Below, piece by piece: positions 52,661 through 62,512 of a stretch of 64,000 nt of DNA. The stretch comes from Rikenellaceae bacterium (GTDB lineage: Bacteria > Bacteroidota > Bacteroidia > Bacteroidales > Rikenellaceae): contig WRDF01000005.1 of the NCBI GenBank assembly GCA_009783565.1, positions 104,248-168,247 of the forward strand, written 5' to 3'. The position numbers and the translations under genes were made by a program. Every line of letters starts with the position of its first letter. Position 1 is the first letter of the stretch. Below the pieces are notes generated by a model. That model was not told the origin of the DNA. It made no database searches and saw nothing but the letters and a program-made list of their open reading frames with translations.

Positions 52661-53449
52661 TTACACTAAATAGTTTACGGGATTGCGCGAGTTCACGCTC
52701 GTGCGAACTACAAAGGTAGGCATTTTTTTTGAGATAACGTCATGCAGCACGTCGATCGCGCAATATTCGCTCTCGAAATGTCCGATATCGGCTATCGTTA
52801 TGCGGCCGGCGGCATCGAGGAAGTTATTATAGCGCAGATCGGCGGCGAGGAAAATGTCCGCGCCCGCGCCTACCGCATTCTCGATCTGCGAACTGCCCGA
52901 ACCGGAACAAAGTGCTATCCGCTGCACCTGCGGCGTATGGAAATCGCTGTAACGCAACGATTTAAGATTCAGCCGACGCATCACATGGCGCAAAAACTTC
53001 TCAGTCGGCATCGCGTTCGCGAGTTCGCCGACGATCCCGAAACCCGTCGTCGGACAGTCGGATTTCAACGGCGACAGCACTCGCGGCCGCTCGACACCCA
53101 GCATCTCGGCCAATTTGAAACTCAGACCGTTATGCACCGCATCGAGGTTGGTGTGGCTGGCATACAGTGCGATGCCCGCACGGACTGCCCGCGCCACCAC
53201 GCGCTCGACGTAGTTCGCATCGGTCAGGCTGCGCAGCGGCTGGAAGATAACGGGATGATGGGCGACCACCATACCCGCACCCGTGCTCTCGGCCTCGCCC
53301 ATCACCGCTTCCGTTATGTCCACACACAGCAGCACGCTGTTCACCTCGTCATCCGGCCGCCCGACCAGCAGGCCCGAATTATCGAAACTCTCCTGCAAAC
53401 TCAGAGGCGCAAACTCCTCAATGACAGCGACTATGTCTTTGACTTTCAT
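52661..53449 (-). CDS. Nif3-like dinuclear metal centre protein
   Basis: 262 residues of the Nif3/GTP cyclohydrolase I type 2 family: VKDIVAVIEEFAPLSLQESF, DNSGLLVGRPDDEVNSVLLC, AHHPVIFQPLRSL (metal ligand His pair), LYASHTNLDAVHNGLSFKLA, ALCSGSGSSQI and ADIGHFESEYCAIDVL. Many Bacteroidetes members are about 365 residues with a middle insert; this one is the short form. It is encoded immediately upstream of the zinc-ribbon coiled-coil gene, a conserved pair. The biochemical activity is not settled. Confidence 0.92.
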   Translation of the reverse strand: MKVKDIVAVIEEFAPLSLQESFDNSGLLVGRPDDEVNSVLLCVDITEAVMGEAESTGAGMVVAHHPVIFQPLRSLTDANYVERVVARAVRAGIALYASHTNLDAVHNGLSFKLAEMLGVERPRVLSPLKSDCPTTGFGIVGELANAMPTEKFLRHVMRRLNLKSLRYSDFHTPQVQRIALCSGSGSSQIENAVGAGADIFLAADLRYNNFLDAAGRITIADIGHFESEYCAIDVLHDVISKKMPTFVVRTSVNSRNPVNYLV

Positions 53450-53488
53450 TTCGTTACGAATTCAAAACAAATTTGGGTAAACAGACCC

Positions 53489-56400
53489 CTACTCCTCCCG
53501 CTCGTACTGTTCGTACATAACGCCGATGACACGGAAAATCACGTCGGCCTGTGCGTACTGCCCATGACGTTCGGCAAGGTTGAGCAAATCGTCGAGCAGG
53601 AAGAACGTGTTCTCAAAATCACGCATCACGCGTCCGGCCTTAGAGCCACGGAAACGCAGAAAATATTCGAAATATTCGATCAGCACGCCCGCATAATCTT
53701 CCAACACGGCATTACCCTTTTCGAACTCTCCCGCCTGATAATAACTGTTTATGAGCGGAACGGTCTGTACGAAGTCGTGGCGTATCTGCGAAAATGGCAT
53801 CAGCTCGATAGCCCGGTCCAAAGCGGCGACCGCGCGCACCGTATCACCCTGTGCCATAAGGCCGTTGGCAAGGCGCGAGAAAGCATTGCGCGTCTGCATA
53901 ACGGCAAAATAGTAGTTCGTAAAATTATCGGCATAGACGCGCGGGTCGGCGACGTTGCCATAACGGAACGTTTCCATCAGCAACGGATATATATACTCCG
54001 CATCCACACGCCCCCAGAACGGATTGCCCGCCGTGCGCGGCGTTCGTATCGGCACGAGGCGGAAGGCAAAGCCGTCGAACTGCATATACTCCTGCAACCC
54101 GAGATTATCGACGATCTGCACGGTCGTAAAGTATATCGGACGCGCCCAGTCGAAATTATCGAGCATGTCGAGAATCATCATCTCGCTCTTCATTATGCTG
54201 TTGCCGCGAATGTTTATCGGAATGCTGTCGAGGATCAGGTGGGCGTCTTCGGGGCGCACGATGCCGCTCTCCACGGCGTTCTCTCTGTTCACGGGCAGGT
54301 ACATTTGCCGCGCGGGAACAAAGTCGCTCCACACTCCGCTTCCCTCCGGAAATTCGATGCGGGTTCGACGGTCGTCGCTCTTTATCACTCTCATCACCTC
54401 ACGCAGCGGCACGCGCTCCCCCTGGAAGTGCTCGATAAGGAACAGCTGTTCGTTCGTGCGCACGTATTTCTCCGGCGGCAGGCTGAACGGCACGGGGTCG
54501 GAATCCCAAATCCGCCGCTTCATCTGCGAGATATAATCCTCCATACCCAGATAGGTCGCGTTCATAATGCGCAGGTCTCTGCGCACTCCCTCGACCTCCT
54601 GATTGTACCACAGCGGGAACGTATCGTTATCGCCGAAGTTGACGATTATCGAACCAGGCAGGCACGATTGCAGATAATTCCACCCGTAGTCGCGCGCCAC
54701 GTAGCGGTGGCTGCGGTCGTGGCTCTCCCAATTCTGCGCCGCGAGCACGACGGGCACGCTGCTCGCCACGACAACGGCCGCTGCCGTCACCGCCATCGTC
54801 TCACGCTTTGAGAGGCGCGCCATCCAGTCGCGCAGGGCCATCACGCCCAGCCCGACCCAGATGCTGAACGCATAGAACGACCCGACGAAGATATAATCCC
54901 TCTCGCGCGGCTCGCTCGGAGTGGTGTTGAAATAAATAACCATCGCAATGCCCAGCATAAAGAACAGCCACATAACGACGACGAAATTACGCTTGTCACG
55001 TTTCAGCTGATATAACAATCCGATAAGCCCCAACAGGAACGGCAGGAAATAATACGTGTTGCGCGCTTTGTTCGCTGCCATCTCCGACGGCAGGCCATCC
55101 TGCGGCCCCAGATATCTCTCGTCTATGAACCTGATACCCGACAGCCAGTTGCCGTACAACAGCCCGCCGTCGCCCTGTATGTCGTTCTGACGCCCCACGA
55201 AGTTCCACAGGAAATAACGCCAGTACATATAGTTGAGCTGGTAGTTGAAAAAGAAGCGAAGGTTCTCGCCCGCCGTCGGCACCATTATCCGCTCGCCGTT
55301 GAAAAACTTCGGACGCCCTTCTATACGCGCCCACGCCTTGTATTCTTCGGCCTTCTGTTGCGCCCATACGCGCGGGAATACGTACTTGAACTCGTCGGGT
55401 ATGATAGGCTTGGACACTAACAGCACCCGCGCCCGTTCGTAGCGGCCCGTCTCCTCATTAAGAAATGTCGAATAACCTGTCTCGTAGCCCGTAATAGGCG
55501 AAGTGAAGTAAGGGCCGTACAGAAGAGGGCGGCTGCCGTATTGCTCGCGGTTCAGCACCGAAAGCAGCGAGAACGGATTGCTCGGATCGTTGCTGTTCAT
55601 GGGCGGATCGGCCGCCGCGCGCGTAATCACCGAAGCGTAAGACCCGAATCCCAGCAGTATGAAAGTGGTGCAAAGCACAATGGTGTTCGCCACCACCTTG
55701 CCTCGTTTATGCGTTGCGTAAATGCCGTAGGCGCAAAGTCCGAAAATGAGAAATACGAAGAACGTGAGGCCGCTGTTCACCGGCAGTCTCAGCCCATTGA
55801 CGAACACTCTGTCGAACGCCGCGCCCACGCTGACCGTATAAGGAATAATGATTGCAAAGACCGCTACAAGGATAGCCCCCGCCACGACCGACGTTTTCAC
55901 CACGCCCTTCCACGTCACCGTCGGATATTTTTTGAAGTACCACACAAAAACTATCGCCGGAATGCAGAGCAGGCCCAGCAGGTGCACCCCTATCGTAAGC
56001 CCCAGCAGATATGCGATCAGCACCAGCCAGCGCGCGGAGTGCGGCTCGTCGGCGCGCTCCTCCCATTGCAGGATGCACCACATGATGAGCGCCGTGAACA
56101 TAGACGACATCGAATAGACCTCGCCTTCGGTCGAAATGAACCATTGCGTGTCGGTGAAACAATAGGCTACCGCACCGACCAGACCTGCACCGAGCACCGC
56201 CCACGTCTGCGGCTTGCTCATTTCCCTGCCATTGCGCTCATATATCCGTCGTCCGAAGTGCGCGACAGTCCAACAGAGCAGCATCACCGTCAGCGCGCCG
56301 CACAGCGCCGACATCGCGTTCACCATCATCCCCACATGGGCGGGCGACGGCGCAAAGAGCGAAAATATACGCCCTACCATCATAAAGAGCGGAGTGCCGG

Positions 56401-56554
56401 GCGGGTGTCCGATCTGCAATCCGTGGGCAGAGGCGATACGTTCGGGGCAGTCCCACCAGCTTACCGTAGGCTCGATGGTCATCAGGTACACGACGGCGGC
56501 AACGGCGAACGACGCCCAGCCGACCATGCGATTCCACTTTTTGAAGTAATTCAT
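53489..56554 (-). CDS. DUF2723 multipass membrane protein (TMEM260-like)
   Basis: 1021 residues. The N-terminal signature VVYLMTIEPTVSWWDCPERI, then ASAHGLQIGHPPGTPLFMMV, is diagnostic of DUF2723. About ten to twelve membrane helices occupy the first ~600 residues, and a large soluble C-terminal part ends in TPR-like helices (AVAALDRAIELMPFSQIRHD). The family belongs to the GT-C-like membrane proteins related to eukaryotic TMEM260, an O-mannosyltransferase, so glycosyl transfer outside the membrane is plausible but inferred. It lies alone, with family B and other repeats absent. A 33-base repeat lies upstream at 56605. Confidence 0.9.
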   Translation of the reverse strand: MNYFKKWNRMVGWASFAVAAVVYLMTIEPTVSWWDCPERIASAHGLQIGHPPGTPLFMMVGRIFSLFAPSPAHVGMMVNAMSALCGALTVMLLCWTVAHFGRRIYERNGREMSKPQTWAVLGAGLVGAVAYCFTDTQWFISTEGEVYSMSSMFTALIMWCILQWEERADEPHSARWLVLIAYLLGLTIGVHLLGLLCIPAIVFVWYFKKYPTVTWKGVVKTSVVAGAILVAVFAIIIPYTVSVGAAFDRVFVNGLRLPVNSGLTFFVFLIFGLCAYGIYATHKRGKVVANTIVLCTTFILLGFGSYASVITRAAADPPMNSNDPSNPFSLLSVLNREQYGSRPLLYGPYFTSPITGYETGYSTFLNEETGRYERARVLLVSKPIIPDEFKYVFPRVWAQQKAEEYKAWARIEGRPKFFNGERIMVPTAGENLRFFFNYQLNYMYWRYFLWNFVGRQNDIQGDGGLLYGNWLSGIRFIDERYLGPQDGLPSEMAANKARNTYYFLPFLLGLIGLLYQLKRDKRNFVVVMWLFFMLGIAMVIYFNTTPSEPRERDYIFVGSFYAFSIWVGLGVMALRDWMARLSKRETMAVTAAAVVVASSVPVVLAAQNWESHDRSHRYVARDYGWNYLQSCLPGSIIVNFGDNDTFPLWYNQEVEGVRRDLRIMNATYLGMEDYISQMKRRIWDSDPVPFSLPPEKYVRTNEQLFLIEHFQGERVPLREVMRVIKSDDRRTRIEFPEGSGVWSDFVPARQMYLPVNRENAVESGIVRPEDAHLILDSIPINIRGNSIMKSEMMILDMLDNFDWARPIYFTTVQIVDNLGLQEYMQFDGFAFRLVPIRTPRTAGNPFWGRVDAEYIYPLLMETFRYGNVADPRVYADNFTNYYFAVMQTRNAFSRLANGLMAQGDTVRAVAALDRAIELMPFSQIRHDFVQTVPLINSYYQAGEFEKGNAVLEDYAGVLIEYFEYFLRFRGSKAGRVMRDFENTFFLLDDLLNLAERHGQYAQADVIFRVIGVMYEQYEREE

Positions 56555-56604
56555 ATTGTGTGTGTGGAGTTTTTACGAGTGGTTTGAGTTACAAAAATAG
56601 AAAA

Positions 56605-56637
56605 AGTGCCTCGCGGCACACGCATGAATTACTTTGC
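56605..56637 (+). repeat. 33-base repeat upstream of cysS (copy 1)
   Basis: AGTGCCTCGCGGCACACGCA followed by TGAATTACTTTGC. It is identical but for one base to 59932-59964. The first part is a hairpin (GTGCC TCGC GGCAC); the second resembles a weak -7 element (TTACTTTG). Both copies lie within about 30-70 bases of a downstream plus-strand start. Confidence 0.7.
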
Positions 56638-56706
56638 GCATGACAAAGATAGAGAAATAACCGAAAAATCACTAATTTTACGCGTTATTCTATTGCCACT
56701 GCCGAG

Positions 56707-58170
56707 ATGAAAGACTTATATATATACAACACCCTGTCGCGGAGCAAGGAGCGTTTCGAGCCGCTTGCGCCGCCGCACGTGGGGCTTTATGTGTGCGGGC
56801 CGACGGTGTACGGCTATCCGCATCTGGGACACGCGCGGCCGGCCGTGACGTTCGACATCCTGCTGCGTTACCTGCGCGAGCGCGGATACAAGGTGCGCTA
56901 TGTGAGGAACATCACCGACGTAGGGCATCTCGAAAATGACGCCGACGAGGGCGAGGACAAGATAGCCCGAAAGGCCGCCTTAGAGCAGTTAGAGCCGATG
57001 GAAGTGGCTCAGTATTACACCAATAGCTACCACCATGCGATGGAGCGGCTGAATGTCTTACCGCCGTCGATCGAGCCGCGCGCATCGGGACATATTATCG
57101 AGCAGATCGAACTTATAAAGCAAATCCTCGCGGCGGGCTATGCCTATGAGAGCAACGGTTCGGTCTATTTCGACGTCGGGAAATACGATGCGGCACACCA
57201 TTACGGCCGGCTTTCGGGGCGCAGCCTCGAAGATATGCGGGCGAACACGCGCGCCCTCGACGGGCAGAGCGACAAGCGCGGGGCATTCGATTTCGCGCTG
57301 TGGAAAAAAGCCGCGACGGGACATATCATGCGCTGGCCATCGCCGTGGGGTGACGGATTTCCGGGATGGCACTTGGAGTGTTCGGCGATGAGCGCCAAAT
57401 ATCTGGGCGAGCGGTTCGACATTCATGGCGGCGGTCTCGACCTGCTTTTTCCGCACCACGAGTGCGAGATCGCCCAAAGTACGGCGACGTGTGGTCACGA
57501 CGGCGCGCACTATTGGATGCACAATAATATGATCACGATCAACGGTCAGAAAATGGGTAAGTCGCTCGGGAATTTTATCACTCTGGACGAGTTGTTCACC
57601 GGCAGCCATCCGCTGCTCGCTCAGGCTTACTCGCCGATGACCGTGCGGTTTTTCATTTTGCAGGCGCACTACCGTTCGACTCTGGATTTCAGCAACGAAG
57701 CATTGCAGGCCGCCGAGAAAGGTCTTTCGCGATTGATGGCGGCGGTCACGGCGATAGATAAAATCGTGCCTTCCGACGCAGCCACGCCGATCGGCGCGGG
57801 CAAGCTGACCGAACGGTTCTATACGGCGATGAACGACGACCTGAACACCCCTGTGGCAATTGCTGTGCTTTTCGACCTTGTGCGCACAATAAATCAACTC
57901 GCCGAAGGTCAGCTGTTTATCTCGCCCGACGAACTCGACGAGTTACGCCGCGCGGCACACCGCATGGTGTTCGATATTCTGGGGTTGCGTTCGGAAGAAA
58001 TAGTGTCCGACAGCGGGCTGGTCGCGCCTTTGGTCGGGATGCTGTTGGAGATGCGTACCGAAGCCAAAGCGCGTAAAGACTGGGCGGCGTCGGACAGCAT
58101 CCGCGACAGGCTCGCGGCGCTGGGCATCACTATTAAGGATACGAAAGACGGCGCGGAGTGGAGTTTGTGA
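56707..58170 (+). CDS. cysS: Cysteinyl-tRNA synthetase
   Basis: Class I aminoacyl-tRNA synthetase, 487 residues. The HIGH region is [20 protein letters not shown] (Cys zinc ligand plus HLGH). Zinc-site partners follow in [14 protein letters not shown] and [11 protein letters not shown]. The KMSKS loop is KMGKSLGN, and the C-terminal helical anticodon-binding region runs from about 330. It overlaps rnhB at its 3' end (GTGA). The start [20 protein letters not shown] is preceded by the 33-base repeat. Confidence 0.96.
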   Translation: MKDLYIYNTLSRSKERFEPLAPPHVGLYVCGPTVYGYPHLGHARPAVTFDILLRYLRERGYKVRYVRNITDVGHLENDADEGEDKIARKAALEQLEPMEVAQYYTNSYHHAMERLNVLPPSIEPRASGHIIEQIELIKQILAAGYAYESNGSVYFDVGKYDAAHHYGRLSGRSLEDMRANTRALDGQSDKRGAFDFALWKKAATGHIMRWPSPWGDGFPGWHLECSAMSAKYLGERFDIHGGGLDLLFPHHECEIAQSTATCGHDGAHYWMHNNMITINGQKMGKSLGNFITLDELFTGSHPLLAQAYSPMTVRFFILQAHYRSTLDFSNEALQAAEKGLSRLMAAVTAIDKIVPSDAATPIGAGKLTERFYTAMNDDLNTPVAIAVLFDLVRTINQLAEGQLFISPDELDELRRAAHRMVFDILGLRSEEIVSDSGLVAPLVGMLLEMRTEAKARKDWAASDSIRDRLAALGITIKDTKDGAEWSL

Positions 58171-58781
58171 GTTTCCAGACCGAACTGTCGGAAGCCGGAT
58201 GCGACGAAGCGGGGCGCGGATGCCTTGCGGGGCCGGTCTTTGCCGCTGCGGTGATACTGCCGCCGAAGTTCGCACACCCGCTGCTGAACGACTCGAAACA
58301 GATGAGCGAGCGCGACCGCGAGCGGCTGCGTGGCATCATTGAATGCGAAGCGGCGGCGTGGGCAGTAGCGAGCGTCACGCCGCAGCGCATAGATGAAATC
58401 AACATCCTGAACGCATCGTTCGAGGCGATGAACGCGGCAGTGCGGCGGCTCACACGCACGCCGCAGTTTCTGGCGATCGACGGCAACCGTTTCCGCACCA
58501 CGCTCGGCATACCTTATATATGCGTCATCGGCGGCGACGCGCGCTATGCGAACATCGCGGCGGCATCGGTACTGGCAAAAACCCACCGCGACGAGTATAT
58601 GCGCGGACTGAGCGCCCAGCATCCGCATTACGGCTGGGAGCGCAACAAGGGATATCCCACGCGGGAGCACCGTGTGGCGATAACGCTTCACGGTCTCACG
58701 CCGCATCACCGCCGCACGTTTGCCGGTGTATCAGGCAGTGGGGCGGCAGAACAGGCAATGCCTGATCTTTTTTGCGAATAA
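58167..58781 (+). CDS. rnhB: Ribonuclease HII
   Basis: Cleaves RNA of RNA-DNA hybrids at single ribonucleotides. About 204 residues from GTG 58167, which overlaps the cysS stop as GTGA; GTG 58158 gives three more residues. Catalytic residues: Asp and Glu in [16 protein letters not shown], Asp in FLAIDGNRF and Asp in [20 protein letters not shown]. The C-terminal [20 protein letters not shown] is the RNase HII substrate motif. Translationally coupled to cysS. Confidence 0.93.
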   Translation: MSFQTELSEAGCDEAGRGCLAGPVFAAAVILPPKFAHPLLNDSKQMSERDRERLRGIIECEAAAWAVASVTPQRIDEINILNASFEAMNAAVRRLTRTPQFLAIDGNRFRTTLGIPYICVIGGDARYANIAAASVLAKTHRDEYMRGLSAQHPHYGWERNKGYPTREHRVAITLHGLTPHHRRTFAGVSGSGAAEQAMPDLFCE

Positions 58782-58802
58782 CGTTGAAAATCACTATTTT
58801 TG
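58771..58802 (+). promoter_or_regulatory. Promoter of the HU-domain gene
   Basis: TTTG (58771-58774), 20 bases, TATTTTTG (58795-58802): a near-ideal Bacteroidetes promoter, its -33 box inside the last codons of rnhB. Confidence 0.65.
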
Positions 58803-58838
58803 CGATTGGTTACAATAGATCTCTAACAATTCACAGTG

Positions 58839-59924
58839 ATGATAGACAGCATTATAGCGACATACATACGCGGCAATAAGCGGCTGGTCGTGCCCGATTT
58901 CGGAGCATTCCTGAGAAAGGAAGACGGAGAAACGGTATTCGTGGAGTTCCTTAAAAAAGACGACCACGTACTTAACTCGCTGATACGAGAGAGATACGGC
59001 GTGGACGAGGGACGCGCGCGTGCGATTATAGACGAGTATGTGTCAGGCATCCGCCATGCTGTGCAGACGACGGGACGCGCCGTTGTCGATGGCGTGGGAA
59101 CACTGCGCCCCGATGGCAACGGAGTGCTGATACTCATGTACGATCCGCGCACACAAAAAACTGAGACACAGCACATTGCAGGCGGCGAGCAGCATCATGC
59201 GGAGCATAGTCATGCGCACGTTAGCAGGCATAATGAACGCGCGCCTGAACCTCCGCCTATGCAGGTCATCTCGCGAAGCGGCTCGGATGCCGAATCCGCG
59301 GCGGCCGCACCGTCGGTGGGCGACGATATAATAATGATGGAGCGTATCGTGAACGAGCGGGAGCGCCCGGTTGCGCCGTCGGCGCAACCATCGCATTCGT
59401 ATTCGCCGCAACATTCGCAACCGCAACATTCACCGCAACGCGAAGAGGCTCGTCCGTTCACATTGAACGATCTTTATACGATTAAGGACGAGCCGCGCAC
59501 AGAGCCGCAGCCGCAACCTCAGCGGCATCAACAACAGCCGCATCATGCACATCACACAGATCCGGCTCGCCCGGATTCGCGCCATCGACAGCATCCGGCT
59601 CGTCCGGATGAACGGCAACACTTGCAACAACCCGCAGCGCGACCGCATACGCCGCCACAGTCTGCGCGCCATAATCCACATAGACCGGGCGGTCATCCGC
59701 GCCAGCAGGTTCGGCGCACAAGCGCGCATCGCGGCGGAGGCAGGAGCAAAACCGACTGGGTAATGATAATCGCGATACTTGCGGCGGTTGTGGCGCTCGG
59801 TTCGATGCTCTACGGGATGTTGGTGAGCGGCGATTCGGGGAAAATAAAGCCCACCAAACCGCAGGTCGAAGCAGCTGCGGCTTTCGACGGCGACCCGGAT
59901 TCGACTGTCGAGGTTTTCGACTAA
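58839..59924 (+). CDS. HU-domain membrane protein with His/Pro/Gln-rich linker
   Basis: 361 residues from ATG 58839 (GTG 58836 adds one). The N-terminal 95 residues form an HU/IHF-like domain of the CCDC81-type found in Bacteroidetes (IDSIIATYIRGNKRLVVPDF, GAFLRKEDGE, INDEYV-like DEYVSGIRHAVQTTGRAV). A ~190-residue linker rich in His, Pro, Gln and Arg follows (QPSHSYSPQHSQPQHSPQRE; HHAHHTDPARPDSRHRQHPA). One membrane helix lies near 305-327 (DWVMIIAILAAVVALGSMLY), then a short acidic tail. The usual SPOR domain at the C-terminus is missing. It might link nucleoid or cell-division structures to the membrane; this is inference. Confidence 0.85.
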   Translation: MIDSIIATYIRGNKRLVVPDFGAFLRKEDGETVFVEFLKKDDHVLNSLIRERYGVDEGRARAIIDEYVSGIRHAVQTTGRAVVDGVGTLRPDGNGVLILMYDPRTQKTETQHIAGGEQHHAEHSHAHVSRHNERAPEPPPMQVISRSGSDAESAAAAPSVGDDIIMMERIVNERERPVAPSAQPSHSYSPQHSQPQHSPQREEARPFTLNDLYTIKDEPRTEPQPQPQRHQQQPHHAHHTDPARPDSRHRQHPARPDERQHLQQPAARPHTPPQSARHNPHRPGGHPRQQVRRTSAHRGGGRSKTDWVMIIAILAAVVALGSMLYGMLVSGDSGKIKPTKPQVEAAAAFDGDPDSTVEVFD

Positions 59925-59931
59925 GGGCAAT

Positions 59932-59964
59932 AGTGCCTCGCGGCACTCGCATGAATTACTTTGC
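59932..59964 (+). repeat. 33-base repeat upstream of the sigma-54 activator (copy 2)
   Basis: Same 33 bases as 56605-56637 with one change (CACACGC to CACTCGC). It follows the HU-domain stop by 7 bases and precedes the activator start by 30. Confidence 0.7.
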
Positions 59965-59994
59965 TTATACATATAAGTATATGAGAAATAAGGA

Positions 59995-61275
59995 ATGGAT
60001 ATCCGGAAGGTGAAGCAACGCTTTGGGATCGTGGGCAGCGACGAGGCGCTCGATCGTGCGCTGGAAGTCGCACTGCGCGTTGCACCGACCGATCTGTCGG
60101 TGCTCGTGACGGGCGAAAGCGGCGTGGGCAAGGAGTTCTTTCCGCAGATAATTCATGCATACAGCGCGCGTAAGCATTCGAAATATATTGCCGTGAATTG
60201 CGGCGCGATACCCGAAGGAACGATCGAATCGGAGCTTTTCGGGCACGAAAAGGGAGCATTCACAGGAGCCGCCGAAGCACGCAAAGGCTATTTCGAAGAA
60301 GCCGACGGCGGGACGATATTTCTGGACGAAGTGGCCGAATTGCCGCTTTCGACGCAAGTCAGACTGCTCAGAGTGCTGCAAGACGGCGAATATATCCGCG
60401 TCGGATCGTCGAAAATCCGTCGAACCGACGTGCGTGTAGTGGCGGCGACGAACATCGACCTGCCTGCGGCAATCGTCAAAGGGCGTTTCCGTGAGGATCT
60501 CTACTACCGCCTGAACACTGTGCCGATACATGTTCCTGCATTGCGCGAACGGCGTGAAGACATCGCGCTGTTGTTCCGGAAATTCGCGACCGACATCGCC
60601 GCACAGTATCGAATGCCCGCTATTTCGCTCTACAACGAGGCACGCGAAGTGCTCGAAAACTATTCGTGGCCGGGTAACGTGCGCCAGCTGAAAAACGTGG
60701 CCGAACAGATTTCGGCAGTCGAGCAGAAACGCACGATAACCGCCGCGATACTGCTGAAATATTTGCCGCGCATACCCTCGTCGCCTGTGGCGGTAACTGC
60801 CTCGCGCGCCGCAGGAGGCGACACAGGCGGTGAACGGGAGATGCTCTACAAGGTGCTGTTCGACGTATGGGCGGATATCGGCGAAATGCGCGCCGGGATC
60901 GACGAACTGAGACGTATGGTACTGGAAGTCAGGGCAGAGCGTGGCGAGGGGCGTAATTCCGAGCCTCGTGAAATTGCCGGCTTGCTGCCCGAAGTGGCGG
61001 GCCGGTCGGCAGTCGTGCAACCCGCCATTACTGAAAATGACGCCGAATTCACCGACAGCGAAGAGGTCGCGGACGAAGAGCCGGCGCGCGAAATGACAAA
61101 GGAGCAGGCGCAGCGCGAGCAGATAATCCGTGCCCTGCGCCGCAACAATGGTCGCCGTAAGGACGCCGCCCGCGAGCTATTCATCTCCGAGCGAACACTT
61201 TATAGAAAAATCAAGGAGTTGGGGATAGATCACGCGCGCGGGGTTTCCAGCCTGCCGGATGATAATATCAGGTAA
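59995..61275 (+). CDS. Sigma-54-dependent transcriptional activator (AAA+)
   Basis: 426 residues without a receiver or sensor domain before the AAA+ core. Walker A is VLVTGESGVGKEFF, followed by NCGAIPEGTIESELFGHEKG, the sigma-54 contact loop GAFTGA, Walker B GGTIFLDEVAELPLSTQVRL and ENYSWPGNVRQLKNVAEQI. The C-terminal Fis-type helix-turn-helix is IIRALRRNNGRRKDAARELF and SERTLYRKIKELGI. In Bacteroidetes this gene sits upstream of lptE and secG, as here. The tail HARGVSSLPDDNIR comes from a family A repeat in a different frame from the other copies. Its targets are unknown. Confidence 0.93.
   Translation: MDIRKVKQRFGIVGSDEALDRALEVALRVAPTDLSVLVTGESGVGKEFFPQIIHAYSARKHSKYIAVNCGAIPEGTIESELFGHEKGAFTGAAEARKGYFEEADGGTIFLDEVAELPLSTQVRLLRVLQDGEYIRVGSSKIRRTDVRVVAATNIDLPAAIVKGRFREDLYYRLNTVPIHVPALRERREDIALLFRKFATDIAAQYRMPAISLYNEAREVLENYSWPGNVRQLKNVAEQISAVEQKRTITAAILLKYLPRIPSSPVAVTASRAAGGDTGGEREMLYKVLFDVWADIGEMRAGIDELRRMVLEVRAERGEGRNSEPREIAGLLPEVAGRSAVVQPAITENDAEFTDSEEVADEEPAREMTKEQAQREQIIRALRRNNGRRKDAARELFISERTLYRKIKELGIDHARGVSSLPDDNIR
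61231..61262 (+). repeat. Family A repeat within the activator 3' end
   Basis: CACGCGCGCGGGG, then TTTCCAGCCTGCCGGATGA, read in a frame that passes the TGA and ends at 61275. Only a partial palindrome remains. Confidence 0.75.
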
Positions 61276-61277
61276 AA

Positions 61278-61808
61278 ATGAGACTGACAACATTCATAGC
61301 AATAATTGCGGCAGCGGGGATGGCAGCGTGGGGGTGCGTCGTCAAGTATTCGTTCACGGGGGCGGCGATCGATGCAGCGGCGCTGACGTTCAGCGTGACC
61401 CACTTTCCGAACAATGCGACGTATGTCTCGCCGACCCTGAGCGACGCATTCACTAACGAGTTGATCGATCGCATCGACCGCCAGACGCGGCTTTCCCAGG
61501 TGCGCGAAGATGGCGACCTGAGCTTTTCGGGCGAAATCGTGAACTGGACGAACGTACCTTCGATGGTGTCGGCGGCCAACGATGGCGGACTCGGCGCGGG
61601 CGCGACGATGAACCGCCTCACGATCACGGTGAGGGTAACGTTTACGAATGTCTACTCGCCCGAAAATAATTTCAGCAACCGCAGTTTTCAGGCGTTTGCC
61701 GACTTCCCGTCCGAGCGCGACATTATGCAGGCGGAGGGCGAACTTATACCGCAGATCGTCGAAGACCTTGTGACCCAGATATATAATGCCGCGTTGGCAA
61801 ATTGGTAG
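61278..61808 (+). CDS. lptE: LptE-like LPS assembly lipoprotein
   Basis: 176 residues. The lipoprotein signal [20 protein letters not shown] places the lipid Cys at 20. A short beta-rich domain follows ([63 protein letters not shown]). This is the Bacteroidetes LptE family, which partners LptD in the outer membrane to insert lipopolysaccharide. The position between the sigma-54 activator and secG is the conserved one. It starts 2 bases after the activator stop. Confidence 0.9.
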   Translation: MRLTTFIAIIAAAGMAAWGCVVKYSFTGAAIDAAALTFSVTHFPNNATYVSPTLSDAFTNELIDRIDRQTRLSQVREDGDLSFSGEIVNWTNVPSMVSAANDGGLGAGATMNRLTITVRVTFTNVYSPENNFSNRSFQAFADFPSERDIMQAEGELIPQIVEDLVTQIYNAALANW

Positions 61809-62500
61809 ACGCTGTGGACGGAGGAGGCAATATACGAGAAGCTTTGGATGGAGTTATGCGAAAAGCTATGCGAGAAGCTCTTGGAGGAGGAACTATGCGA
61901 GAGGCTTTGGGAGGAGTTACGCAAAAAGAGCGGGGAGAAGTTACTATGCGAGAATCTTTCGGGGATGCTCTGAAAGCGTTGGCGGCCGGCGGCGGTAGAC
62001 TGACCGTTGACGAGGCGCGTGCGGTACGTGAAGTGGCTGAGGCGTACCCTTGGTTTATGATGGCGCTGCTGATGCGTGCGCGGATTGCGGGAACGGAGGA
62101 TGCCATAGTCGAATTGCATTATTCGGCATATCCGCGCGCGTTGTACGGGGCAGAGGAAATCGCGCTCGCGGCAAATCTTGCGACAAACAGTTTATCGCAA
62201 AATGCAACGGATAGATCCTCTCAATATATTGATACAAAGGAAGATGCGATAGAAAAATTTCTAAAACGGAAAGATTATCGCATAGCGCCGGACGATGCGT
62301 TCACGGACGACGACGCGGCGGCGGCGAGCGAAAATTTCGACCCGGCCGATGCTCCGGTATCGGAGAAATTAGCCGAAATATACCTCACGCAAGGCCTCGT
62401 GGAGCAGGCAAAAGAGATATATTCGCGATTAAGTTTGCTAAATCCGGAAAAAAGTGTTTATTTTGCCGAGATTATCGCCGAAATAGAACGTAAACTTTAA
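61802..62500 (+). CDS. TPR-type hypothetical protein with repeated N-terminus
   Basis: Up to 232 residues from TTG 61802 (overlaps the lptE stop); in-frame ATGs at 61856, 61868 and 61895 are alternative starts. The N-terminal ~60 codons are short repeats of a MREALGG-like unit. The rest is ordinary and helical: [20 protein letters not shown] near 75, and a C-terminal TPR-like pair [20 protein letters not shown] near 190. The C-terminal half is the conserved protein found between lptE and secG in Bacteroidetes. Codon use in the repeat part (GGA, GAA, GCT, CGA) is unlike the surrounding GGC/GCG/CGC-rich genes. The function is unknown. Confidence 0.75.
   Translation: MVDAVDGGGNIREALDGVMRKAMREALGGGTMREALGGVTQKERGEVTMRESFGDALKALAAGGGRLTVDEARAVREVAEAYPWFMMALLMRARIAGTEDAIVELHYSAYPRALYGAEEIALAANLATNSLSQNATDRSSQYIDTKEDAIEKFLKRKDYRIAPDDAFTDDDAAAASENFDPADAPVSEKLAEIYLTQGLVEQAKEIYSRLSLLNPEKSVYFAEIIAEIERKL
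61831..61970 (+). repeat. Degenerate tandem repeats within the TPR gene
   Basis: Four to five copies of a unit like ATGCGAGAAGCTTTGGGAGG plus AG and a short spacer, encoding MREALGG or variants ([35 protein letters not shown]). Each ATGCGA gives a possible start. The copies are diverged, so the expansion is not recent. Confidence 0.75.
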
Positions 62501-62512
62501 TACACAAATAAA

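Noticed and set aside
38217..53485. Similar GGGTCTGTT...AAATTTGTT stretches at 38217 and 53465 as an insertion-sequence remnant
   Set aside because: The match is short and interrupted, with no coding remnant; chance or a minor repeat is as likely.
52742..54811. A 689-codon open frame on the plus strand opposite the DUF2723 gene
   Set aside because: It lies wholly antisense to a well-supported gene, has no domain pattern and is rich in His and Arg as expected from the complement of GC-rich codons.
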